From Brevibacterium sp. 'Marine' (GTDB taxonomy: Bacteria > Actinomycetota > Actinomycetes > Actinomycetales > Brevibacteriaceae), in assembly GCF_012844365.1 (NCBI RefSeq), contig NZ_CP051626.1, positions 2,976,001-3,040,000 of the forward strand: a DNA stretch of 64,000 bases. The letters are read 5' to 3'. The notes under the pieces were generated by a model, which was given only the letters and a program-made list of their open reading frames with translations, was not told the origin of the DNA and ran no database searches. Below are positions 8,710 through 15,653 of this stretch, one piece after another (within the stretch, counting starts at the first letter, position 1; every line of letters begins with the position of its first letter). The translations under genes were made by a program, and so were the position numbers.

Positions 8710-9023
8710 ACACGCGCCGGGCGACGAACGCGAAGCTCGAGCCGGGCGAGCACACCATCGACCGCGGCAACCCTCGGGAGCGGAACGGCACCTGGCGGCT
8801 CGACTGGTCGCTCAGGCTCTACGACGGCACGGTCGTGCGCCACACCACCACGGGAGCGGACGTGTCAGTGGTGAGGCGGAGGGCCCGGACGAAGGCCGAG
8901 CAGCTGCTCGCAGCGTCTGGGCCGACCTCGGCTCGGCTGCATGCGCTAGCCGCGGAGGTCGCCGCACTCTCCCCGCAGCAGCGCAGCGAGCTCGAGAGGC
9001 TCGTCGGCGACCTGATCTCGTGA
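8706..9023 (+). CDS. Hypothetical 105-residue protein coupled to the resolvase fragment
   Basis: The GTG start at 8706 overlaps the resolvase stop in a GTGA arrangement, so the two genes were translationally coupled. The protein has a central segment GTWRLDWSLRLYDGTVVRHTT followed by an Arg/Lys-rich helix (RRRARTKAEQLLA) and a C-terminal helical part. The pattern recalls the N-terminal arm-type DNA-binding domain of integrases, but that is a weak resemblance. No family is claimed. A strong hairpin 50 bp after its stop suggests that the transcription unit ends there. It is probably part of the same older element as the truncated resolvase. Confidence 0.5.
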   Translation: MNTRRATNAKLEPGEHTIDRGNPRERNGTWRLDWSLRLYDGTVVRHTTTGADVSVVRRRARTKAEQLLAASGPTSARLHALAAEVAALSPQQRSELERLVGDLIS

Positions 9024-9073
9024 GTCGTCTCGGAAAGGACCTTTCGGGACGTGACCGAGCAAGACCGACTTTT

Positions 9074-9114
9074 CGAGACCCGATCACCGGCCTCGCGCCG
9101 GGGATCGGGTCTCG
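9074..9114. terminator. Strong hairpin, probable terminator
   Basis: CGAGACCCGATC (9074-9085) pairs perfectly with GATCGGGTCTCG (9103-9114), and an inner CCGGC/GCCGG stem extends the fold. There is no clear U-tract. Open frames running through it (9020-9292) are therefore judged unlikely to be genes. Confidence 0.6.
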
Positions 9115-9319
9115 TCTCGTCAGGGAGATGGTATCCAATACACGCGAAGGATTGCGATTCGGATCTGTTTACAGCCCTGCTTCGTACCGCGCAATCCAGG
9201 ACGTGAACACCGACCTACACCGCGATGTTCGGGTGAGGCGGCTAAGCGTCAATCACGTCGTCGGTTCCAGCCGACCGCTCGATCGGCATTGAGCAGGTCA
9301 CCCCTGGCAGAATGAGTTC

Positions 9320-10330
9320 ATGGAAGACTCTGCGCCTATGAACTCGCGCCCCTGGGTCGGCATCGCCGAGGACGAGAACGTTGCGGCTCTCGTGTCCTCG
9401 GCCTCGCGCTGGATGGGGAAAGCCTTGGCCGGCTGGGTCGACGACGACCCGGAGACTGTCGGGCTCCTCGCCCCGATCAGCGTCGAGCACCTGGGCAAGG
9501 CCGTCCTGTGGTCGCGGAACCCCGCACTGCTGGTCCCGTTGTCGAACAGTGCAGAGCAGTCGTTGCTGATTCTGACGTCCAGGCCGAACATCGCCAACCC
9601 AAAGCTCCGGACCATCGGGCTCGGAGTTCTCTTGGATCGGCTCGAGCGCACTTTGGGCTCCTCTCCGCTGGCCATAAGCGAGAAGAAGCGACTGATTGAC
9701 ACTCGGAACGGATCTGTGCACGTCGGAGCTAAGAGCAATTCCTCGCACGTCCTCCGCGACGCTCTCCGACTGTGCTCGGTGCTGTTGGCGGACATCGGAA
9801 CGGACCCGGGCTCCTTCTTCGGCGACCAGCACAGCACCGTCGTCGGCATCCTCGATGCCCAGCGGACCGAAGTCGAAGAGAGAGTTCTCGCCAAGGAGGC
9901 ACGTGCACGGAATCGCATTGCCGACCTTGAGGCGCAACTGGGCTCCGCGGCCTTCGCTGAAGCGGAAGCGCTGCTCGAGGCAGAGGCCAGGGACGCTTTC
10001 GACTCTATAATGCTCGAGGCATCGATCGATCACCCATGCCCGATCTGCACGCGAAACGGCAGACTGGGCGGCTTCCTCGACGTTGAAAGCGATGTCGACT
10101 GGGACGTAGAGAAGATCGGCGAGAGCTACGAGTCGTGCCCGGGCGGATTTAGGAGGTTACTCTTCACGCCGATTACTTTCGGATGCAACGTGTGCAAGCT
10201 CAGTATCGACCGCTACGACGAGCTCACTTCGGCGAAGCTACCGGCGGAGGCGTACGAAATTGGCACAGCCGACCTCGACGACGATTTCGACCTCGAGTTG
10301 CACGCCCAATCTTTCGACGAGACCGACTGA
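9320..10330 (+). CDS. Unknown protein with HEPN-type RX4H motif and C-terminal zinc ribbon
   Basis: This 336-residue protein belongs to no family I recognise. The N-terminal 160 residues are helical and contain LIDTRNGSVHVG, in which R129 and H134 form the RNxxxH signature of HEPN ribonucleases and HEPN-like dimer domains. A predicted coiled-coil stretch follows (EERVLAKEARARNRIADLEAQL and neighbours, about residues 180-225). The C-terminal part has two Cys pairs, CPIC (C240, C243) and CNVC (C289, C292), 45 residues apart, consistent with a zinc ribbon. The gene is isolated and followed by a hairpin. HEPN proteins in mobile regions are often toxins or anti-phage effectors; that role is inferred here. 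Confidence 0.65.
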   Translation: MEDSAPMNSRPWVGIAEDENVAALVSSASRWMGKALAGWVDDDPETVGLLAPISVEHLGKAVLWSRNPALLVPLSNSAEQSLLILTSRPNIANPKLRTIGLGVLLDRLERTLGSSPLAISEKKRLIDTRNGSVHVGAKSNSSHVLRDALRLCSVLLADIGTDPGSFFGDQHSTVVGILDAQRTEVEERVLAKEARARNRIADLEAQLGSAAFAEAEALLEAEARDAFDSIMLEASIDHPCPICTRNGRLGGFLDVESDVDWDVEKIGESYESCPGGFRRLLFTPITFGCNVCKLSIDRYDELTSAKLPAEAYEIGTADLDDDFDLELHAQSFDETD

Positions 10331-10361
10331 CCGGCGCTTCGCATGCGGCACGGCTTGCTGG

Positions 10362-10384
10362 AGAACTCTGCGATACAGAGTTCT
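10362..10384 (+). terminator. Hairpin after the HEPN/zinc-ribbon gene
   Basis: AGAACTCTG pairs perfectly with CAGAGTTCT around a CGATA loop, 31 bp after the stop codon. No U-tract follows. Confidence 0.55.
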
Positions 10385-10407
10385 GAGACCGGTCCTCCTG
10401 CATGATC

Positions 10408-10455
10408 ACGGGAACCCTGTCGTTCCTAGAAACGGGAACCCTGTCGTTCCTAGAA
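10408..10455. repeat. 24-bp perfect tandem repeat, two copies
   Basis: The unit begins ACGGGAACCCTGTCG and ends TTCCTAGAA. The two copies are directly adjacent (10408-10431 and 10432-10455). It sits in a non-coding stretch downstream of the HEPN-like gene. It could be a protein-binding iteron, an element end or a replication slippage product. Confidence 0.8.
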
Positions 10456-10936
10456 AAGGTAGTGTCTACGAGACGCCGTTTGCCGACCCAAGGTCCCGAC
10501 TTCCTGGAACGAGTGCTCGGCAGAGTGCTTCTCGTCGAGCACTCCGAATCCCGACAGGATTAGTCCACGACGACCGCTTCCGCCTGTTTCGGCGCGCCTA
10601 GGGCCAGTCCTCATTCTCCAGGTTGGCTCGTCGCGGTGGTGGTCCTCAAGGTGACGAACTCCTGGCACCCGGTTCGTCGTCGCGAATTCTCGCACTGGCC
10701 CGAGCCGTCCAGGCCAGGCAGTGCTAGCCTGAGACCACTACATCCCCCACGCCTCTCGACGATGCGCACTTGGGGGATTTTTCTGCCGCGACCTGAGTGG
10801 GCTCCGATGCCCTGGTCGCTCTGGACCTTCCCTCGAGAAGACTGTCGCCCCGGGAGTCCGAACCATAAGGTCCGAATAGTCACCGGGGCGTTACATTCGA
10901 CAGTATACCGCAATAGATCCCTCAACTTACTGGCGT
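10456..10936. other. Non-coding stretch with one terminator-like hairpin
   Basis: No convincing gene is seen. The open frames on either strand have no family resemblance. The only structures are the terminator-like element at 10742-10782 and an 8-bp CGCCCCGG/CCGGGGCG stem near 10848-10890. Confidence 0.5.
10742..10782 (+). terminator. Rho-independent terminator or attenuator-like element
   Basis: ATCCCCCA (10742-10749) pairs with TGGGGGAT (10771-10778) and is followed by a run of five T. The pattern, a short transcript ending in this stem, resembles the attenuators upstream of branched-chain amino-acid genes in actinobacteria, but no such gene follows. It may be a stranded leader. Confidence 0.5.
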
Positions 10937-11140
10937 CGGCATGAGACGAACCAGTTCTCGTAGGTGAGGGCGACGAGTTAGGGTCGGCCCCAGGTGTAGA
11001 GCTTCGAGCACAGGGCCCGGTGTGGGCCTTGACCATGTGGATGGTGACGACGAACCTGGCCGCGATCTCGTCGTTCGACAGCCGCTCGACGATAAGGCCG
11101 AACACCTCGCTTCGCAGCCGGTGAGGCAGACGGATGAGAA
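10937..11140 (-). pseudogene. Relic of a LuxR-type response regulator C-terminal domain
   Basis: On the minus strand one frame reads SEVFGLIVERLSNDEIAARF followed by VVTIHMVKAHTG, a clear match to the LuxR/NarL helix-turn-helix (…EVLxLIAxGLSNxEIAxxLxVSxxTVKxH). After it the reading must change frame to continue with VALTYENWFV, the usual end of the domain. There is no receiver domain, and the frame is broken, so this is a decayed fragment. It shows that the segment between the HEPN-like gene and the Lsr2-like operon is eroded DNA. Confidence 0.65.
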
Positions 11141-11476
11141 GTGTTACCGCAGGGCTCGGCCCGAGACGGATTAGGCATTGATCGTCTTCTTGTCGGTAGA
11201 CTTGGGCATAGTACGAGTACTCCTTCAAACGTGACTCGTGCTTTCGGCCCTGCTGCGCTCCAACGCATCGGGGCCTCGCGACCCACCGGGTGTCTGCCCG
11301 GTGGGTCGTCTGGATTCTGCTGGGGTGGTGCCGCTGCGCGAGCAAGCACGAACGCTCGCGCGCGTCAGGCGACTGAAAAGGCGACGCGGAAGTCGCGAAG
11401 TGGTTGCGGTCCCGCGCCGACTACATCACCGAGGTCGGCTACCACGACGTCGAGGAGAGGCCGTCAGAGACAGCAG
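11141..11476. other. Degenerate intergenic stretch
   Basis: No intact gene is seen. On the minus strand a 12-codon peptide starts at 11210 with AAGGAG upstream, then stops. On the plus strand about 34 codons ending at 11490 (segment DAEVAKWLRSRADYITEVGY) look like the C-terminus of a lost gene. The hairpin at 11279-11308 lies between them. Confidence 0.4.
11279..11308. terminator. Strong hairpin
   Basis: CGACCCACCGGG pairs perfectly over 12 bp with CCCGGTGGGTCG around TGTCTG. There is no U-tract on either side, so it could act as a bidirectional terminator or be a relic. Confidence 0.55.
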
Positions 11477-11956
11477 TCACCGACGCTTGAAAACCTCGCC
11501 CAGGTCGGAAAAGAGCCCGTCGAATCGTGCGCTGCTGTCGGCATAGTTCCCGATTCGTCCCCCAGCCGATCCCTCTGACGGCGCTTCCGACTTCAGGGTG
11601 AGCTTCACGTACCCCTTCGTCGGCTGCGACTCGACGACGTAGACGATCTCGTGGGTGATCGTCACTTCGCCTTGGTGCGAGTCGCTGCTCTGCTCGTGCG
11701 TGAGCACGCGGAAGCCGTGCTTGTAGCCCATGTAGTCGAAGAACTTCTGCTGGGCCTGCTCGTCTATCCGCTGGATCTGCGACGAGGGCCCGCGCGCGAT
11801 GATCCGCTGCGCGTGCGTGCAATCGCGGTCCTCGGTGGGCCGACCTCCGTCGTCGTGCTCGATGAAGTCGAACTGCGCCCGCGCCTGCCGCATCTGCTCC
11901 TGGCTGGGATAGGCGACGCGGCCCTGGTAGTACCTGATCGGTCCGATACGGGTCAT
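11477..11956 (-). CDS. Hypothetical 159-residue protein coupled to the Lsr2-like gene
   Basis: The ATG at 11956 overlaps the stop of the upstream Lsr2-like gene (ATGA), indicating translational coupling. The protein is soluble and has no signal peptide. It contains an amphipathic region (SQEQMRQARAQFDFIEHDDG), then a beta-rich part with GEVTITHEIVYVVESQPTKG and YVKLTLKSE. I do not recognise a family. The tight coupling suggests that it works with, or is dose-matched to, the nucleoid protein. A longer reading of another frame (11439-12020) covers the same DNA but lacks sensible protein character. Confidence 0.6.
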   Translation of the reverse strand: MTRIGPIRYYQGRVAYPSQEQMRQARAQFDFIEHDDGGRPTEDRDCTHAQRIIARGPSSQIQRIDEQAQQKFFDYMGYKHGFRVLTHEQSSDSHQGEVTITHEIVYVVESQPTKGYVKLTLKSEAPSEGSAGGRIGNYADSSARFDGLFSDLGEVFKRR

Positions 11957-12270
11957 CCGTGCGCAGCCATGAAGGCCTTGTAGACCCTGTTCGGAATCTT
12001 GCCGTACTCGGCGACTTCATACCCCTGTCGCTTCGCCCAGGCGCGGATCTCCTCGCGCTCCTCGGCAGTCGTGTCAGGCACGAATCGGTTCGACGGCTTC
12101 TTCGCCGCCTTCCTGCCGGCCGCGATGTACGGGGCGAGCATCTTATCGAGCTCAGCGCGCTCCGACGCAGTCAGCTCCGTCTCGTACCAGGCGGCCTCCC
12201 ACCCGATCGTCACGGTCTCGGCCTCGGGCTCGCCGCTCAGATCGGAGACCAGAATCGTCTTCGTCACCAT
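11953..12270 (-). CDS. Lsr2-family nucleoid-associated protein
   Basis: This 105-residue product matches Lsr2. The N-terminal oligomerisation domain has TVTIGWEAAWYETELTASE (cf. the conserved pattern of Lsr2 beta strands and helix) and AAGRK. The C-terminal DNA-binding domain reads IRAWAKRQGYEVAEYGKIPN. Lsr2 bridges DNA and silences AT-rich, horizontally acquired genes. In most Lsr2 proteins the DNA-contact motif is RGR; here it is YGK, so affinity or specificity may differ. The ATG at 12270 is chosen because GGAGG lies six bases upstream; a further ATG at 12288 is in frame. A mobile-element copy like this may mask the element's own genes. Confidence 0.85.
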   Translation of the reverse strand: MVTKTILVSDLSGEPEAETVTIGWEAAWYETELTASERAELDKMLAPYIAAGRKAAKKPSNRFVPDTTAEEREEIRAWAKRQGYEVAEYGKIPNRVYKAFMAAHG

Positions 12271-12370
12271 GATCTTCCTCCGTTTCATCTCTTTGTAAGC
12301 CGGCGAACAGGTAGCACATTGCTTCGGCTCTCGTTGCCTATCGGTCGGTCATCATGACTTCAATGATACT

Positions 12371-12395
12371 TATAAGTACGTGGATCTATAAGTAC
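12371..12395. promoter_or_regulatory. Direct-repeat operator upstream of the XRE regulator
   Basis: TATAAGTAC occurs at 12371-12379 and 12387-12395, 16 bp apart; the first copy also forms the 10-bp palindrome ACTTATAAGT. The repeats lie 20-45 bp upstream of the XRE start and in the divergent promoter region of the Lsr2-like operon. This spacing and placement resemble controller-protein boxes, so autoregulation by the XRE protein is likely. Confidence 0.55.
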
Positions 12396-12415
12396 CACCG
12401 AGCGAATCTGTTTGA

Positions 12416-12658
12416 GTGCAGAAAAGAGGTCCACTCAACCAACGACTTGGGACGAATCTCCGTGCCATTCGTCTTGAACGCGGCTTCACCCAGGAAGCGT
12501 GGGCTGAACACCTCGGATACGACCGCACCTACGTGGCCTCGTTGGAACGAGGCGAGCGAAACATGTCACTGGACTCGCTCACAGCTTTGGCTGAGAAGCT
12601 CGAAATCGAGCCCCTCTCGTTGCTGGTAGACCCTGCCGCGCCTCAATCGAGCGGCTGA
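12416..12658 (+). CDS. XRE-family (controller-type) helix-turn-helix regulator
   Basis: This 80-residue protein is almost entirely one HTH_3/XRE domain: LGTNLRAIRLERGFTQEAWA, then LGYDRTYVASLERGERNMSL. The size and sequence are close to restriction-modification controller proteins and SinR-type regulators. The start is GTG at 12416. It is divergent from the Lsr2-like operon, with 145 bp shared between them that hold two TATAAGTAC direct repeats. It probably represses or tunes its own promoter and the Lsr2-like operon. No restriction gene is adjacent; the type I system lies 12 kb away, so a controller role there is speculative. Confidence 0.82.
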   Translation: MQKRGPLNQRLGTNLRAIRLERGFTQEAWAEHLGYDRTYVASLERGERNMSLDSLTALAEKLEIEPLSLLVDPAAPQSSG

Positions 12659-13215
12659 CAGCAGCAACGATTTTGGGGCTGACGAGTGGCCCTCTCGTGC
12701 AGAACGATAGAACTACTTGATAAGACTCGCGACCGGATATCAAGGGGACCGGTATTTGATGGCGCGATCTGAGCCGAACCACTCGCTTCAATGTGTCAAG
12801 CCACCTGTCACCCGACGGGCTCGCAATGGACCGCGTCGAAGTGTCGCATACACTCAACCAGCATTCGACGGGGAATGATGATCTCCGCATACTACTTGCA
12901 CCACTAACCTCAAACGTGCGCTCGACGAGACCTTTTGAGGGCCCCACCTCCATTTGAGCCATTTTCTGGATGCTCCCCCTTCCGCAGGAGTCTTCGGCGT
13001 CGACAAGGCGGGATGCACTAACCACAACGACTATTCCCTGAGCCACCGCGATACCTCGAAATTCTCGGACGAAGGGACGCCGGGATGACATTCAGTTGGA
13101 TCATGAACAGCGACAGACGATCTGAATCGACACAGCGAGGTCTCGCCCACACGGCGAACCGGTATTTCAGCGGCCCTACGCGTTGAGCCGCGCTTGCAGC
13201 CTGACGCTTGAGACG
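12659..13215. other. Intergenic stretch, no gene seen
   Basis: About 560 bp lie between the XRE gene and the convergent lysR. A 170-codon frame on the minus strand overlaps the XRE gene, has a Ser/Arg-rich low-quality composition and no family match, so it is not called. No repeat or hairpin of note was found. Confidence 0.5.
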
Positions 13216-14103
13216 TCAGCCGATCACGATGTCCGCATATTCGGGCCGACTACGAATCCAGGTAGTGAACTTTGAGATGAACGATCGCACTTGCTCCTCG
13301 GCATAGTGGTCGGACGGCCAGGCCGCCCATTCCTCAACGAATATAGGTCTGCCACGATCGAGAAGGGGGACTTCCACGAGGTCAAACTCTGCCCTATCAA
13401 TGCTAATAACTTGACCGCGACCGGACAGCGCGAGGGCCTCGCCAATCCGTGTCCGGCTGACTTCGTGCCGATACTTGACTTGTACACCCGACAAGGCGAG
13501 GATCCGATCCAGCTCTAACCGAGTACCGCTGGTGCGGTCAGTGACGATGAGTTCCAAGTCGGGCAGTTCTCGGATATCGATGCTCGAACGTTGTGCGAGG
13601 TCTGAATCCCGAGGGATTAACACGAGGAACGGGATGCGAAAGACGCGCTTCGAGGGGATACCCGGAGGAGGTAGGAGCGGGGCAAAAGCAAGGTCGACTC
13701 TGCGCTCGGAGACGAGCGAAAACAAATCTATAGATGGAGCCTCCAAGACGTCGGACACGAGGAGATCGGACTCGGGGATAAACGGCAACACGAGTTGTTC
13801 GGCAACCATCGTGGGGCACGCGAGGGTGAGCGGAATCTTGCGATCGACAAGCGCAGACATGGCTAACTCGGCACTGGCCCAGTGCAGCAGAAGGTCGCGC
13901 ACCACAGGTTCAAGTTGCCGGGCTGCCCGCGTCGGAACCATTCCCGACTTTGAGCGCGTGAACAGTGGTGTGCGACAGCGCTCCTCCAAGGTTCTGATCT
14001 GGCGTGAGAGCGCTGGTTGCGAGATGTAACACTTGTCAGCCGCGGCCGTGGCAGTTCCAGTTTCGAGAACTGCAAGGAAACTTTCGAACAGCGAATTATC
14101 CAT
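13216..14103 (-). CDS. LysR-family transcriptional regulator
   Basis: This 295-residue protein has the LysR architecture. The N-terminal winged helix-turn-helix runs over residues 1-60 (FLAVLETGTATAAADKCYIS followed by QPALSRQIRTLEE). The effector-binding domain has two alpha/beta lobes; the PFLVLIPRDSDL region and ELIVTDRTSGTR fit the inducer cleft. It is divergent from the MFS transporter and amidohydrolase genes with a 142-bp shared control region, the usual position of a LysR activator of a small catabolic operon. The inducer is probably the transported substrate or its hydrolysis product. The ATG at 14103 aligns with the family N-terminus. Confidence 0.9.
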   Translation of the reverse strand: MDNSLFESFLAVLETGTATAAADKCYISQPALSRQIRTLEERCRTPLFTRSKSGMVPTRAARQLEPVVRDLLLHWASAELAMSALVDRKIPLTLACPTMVAEQLVLPFIPESDLLVSDVLEAPSIDLFSLVSERRVDLAFAPLLPPPGIPSKRVFRIPFLVLIPRDSDLAQRSSIDIRELPDLELIVTDRTSGTRLELDRILALSGVQVKYRHEVSRTRIGEALALSGRGQVISIDRAEFDLVEVPLLDRGRPIFVEEWAAWPSDHYAEEQVRSFISKFTTWIRSRPEYADIVIG

Positions 14104-14245
14104 GCACGGAAGTTATCACAAACCCGCGAGATAAGTATTGGACCGTATATCTGAGAGCTCATAGGGTGAAACTGTCGTGTTCCAAACCACTCTGACCAGT
14201 CAGCAATTGGACACTGTCATTGGACACCGTCAAGGGAGACACCAC

Positions 14246-15529
14246 ATGACTTCAACCCACCAAACATCCACACAACGACAGAAGCGTTCCATCCTCGGGG
14301 CCTTCGTCGGTACCGCAATCGAATGGTACGACTTCTTCTCCTTCGGCACGGCCGCCGCGCTTGTCTTCGGCACTGTGTTCTATCCCGACCTCGCTCAGGG
14401 ATCGGGGTTGCTAGCATCATTCGCCACATTCTGGGTCGGATTCCTCGCCCGCCCCATCGGCGGACTTATATTCAGCCACTTCGGTGACCGCTTCGGGCGG
14501 AAGAACACCCTGATTGTCACATTGCTCATGATGGGCATTGCGACGACATGCATCGGCCTCCTACCCACTTACGGTCAGATCGGGCTTGCCGCGCCCATCC
14601 TCCTCATAGTTCTGCGAGCAATCCAGGGCCTGGCCGTTGGCGGCGAATGGGGCGGCGCTGTGGTACTCGCGACGGAGAATTCGGAATCGAGCAAGCGTGG
14701 TTTCGCCGGCGCTTGGGTTCAGCAGGGCTCGCCGGCCGGTTCGATCCTCTCCACAGTCGCGTTTATGCTCGTCGGGCTGCTCCCCGACGACCAGTTCATG
14801 TCCTGGGGATGGAGAGTTCCATTTCTATTTTCTGCCATTTTGGTCATCGTGGCGCTACTCATTCGCAGTCGCGTCGAGGAATCTCAGGAATTCACAGAGG
14901 TGAAGGCTCAGGGACAGACGCCGAAGGTTCCAGTCCTCGAAACCTTCAACGTCGCCGGACTCCTCGTCTTCTTCGGCGTCCTCGCTTCGATCGTTGGAAT
15001 CGCCTCGGCGTACTTCAACAACACTTTCATGCTCTCATGGACGACTGGGATCCTCGGGATGGACCGCACCGTCATCCTCAACCTCATTCTGCTCGCCGCA
15101 ATCGTCCAATTTGTCTGGCAACCCGTGGCGGCAAAGCTGTCGGAGAAGTTTGGCATAAGGTCGATTCTCATCTGGGGTCTCGTTCTCACTCTGATCGTCA
15201 CTCCCCCGTTCTTCCTCGCCATCCAGTCAAAGAACGAGCTCTTTCTTGCTGTCACGATCGTCGTTAATACGATCGGTGCCACCGCCTACTATGCGATGCT
15301 CGCCACCGCGCTTTCCGAAGCGTTCCCGGCCCGCGTGCGTTACACCGGAGTTTCGCTGGCCTACCAGTTGTGCGCGACAATTTTCGGCGGCACGACGCCG
15401 ATCATCGCGCAATGGCTGCTTAATACGACGGGCAACAGCCCATGGTCGGTAATGACGTTCTACATTGTCCAGGTCATGCTCTCGATCATCGGCGTCGTCG
15501 GACTCTACAAACTGAAACGAGAAGAATGA
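14246..15529 (+). CDS. MFS transporter, metabolite:H+ symporter (MHS) type
   Basis: This 427-residue protein has twelve predicted transmembrane helices. It matches the MHS subfamily (ProP, ShiA, KgtP): GTAIEWYDFFSFGTAAAL in helix 1, GDRFGRKNTL in the loop between helices 2 and 3, and AIQGLAVGGEWGGAVVLATE around helix 4. These are proton symporters for carboxylates, betaines or similar small solutes. The ATG at 14246 is preferred because AAGGGAG lies about eight bases upstream; 23 codons of open frame before it look non-coding. It probably imports the substrate of the amidohydrolase encoded 124 bp downstream and is likely controlled by the divergent LysR. Confidence 0.88.
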   Translation: MTSTHQTSTQRQKRSILGAFVGTAIEWYDFFSFGTAAALVFGTVFYPDLAQGSGLLASFATFWVGFLARPIGGLIFSHFGDRFGRKNTLIVTLLMMGIATTCIGLLPTYGQIGLAAPILLIVLRAIQGLAVGGEWGGAVVLATENSESSKRGFAGAWVQQGSPAGSILSTVAFMLVGLLPDDQFMSWGWRVPFLFSAILVIVALLIRSRVEESQEFTEVKAQGQTPKVPVLETFNVAGLLVFFGVLASIVGIASAYFNNTFMLSWTTGILGMDRTVILNLILLAAIVQFVWQPVAAKLSEKFGIRSILIWGLVLTLIVTPPFFLAIQSKNELFLAVTIVVNTIGATAYYAMLATALSEAFPARVRYTGVSLAYQLCATIFGGTTPIIAQWLLNTTGNSPWSVMTFYIVQVMLSIIGVVGLYKLKREE

Positions 15530-15653
15530 CTCGACGCAGCTACTTCCGTTCACGACAAAGACACGACGAATCGGGAAGCAGAATCCGGCTAACACAACGA
15601 CGCTGAGCGAAGCCGAAGTGTTTACAGGACACAAGCATGAGAGAAGGGAAAGC

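Noticed and set aside
9020..9292. 90-codon frame after the small coupled protein
   Set aside because: It runs through a 12-bp perfect hairpin typical of a terminator and has no protein-like features.
10611..11345. 244-codon minus-strand frame
   Set aside because: Only about 35 codons match a LuxR helix-turn-helix and the continuation needs a frame change, so it is treated as a relic, not a gene.
12416..12658. XRE protein as the controller of the type I restriction operon
   Set aside because: It lies 12 kb from the operon and no matching TATAAGTAC repeats were noticed before hsdM; kept as a local regulator only.
12579..13091. 170-codon minus-strand frame containing VERTF, recalling IS5-type transposases
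   Set aside because: Only a five-residue match; the surrounding residues do not follow the family pattern and the frame overlaps a clear XRE gene.
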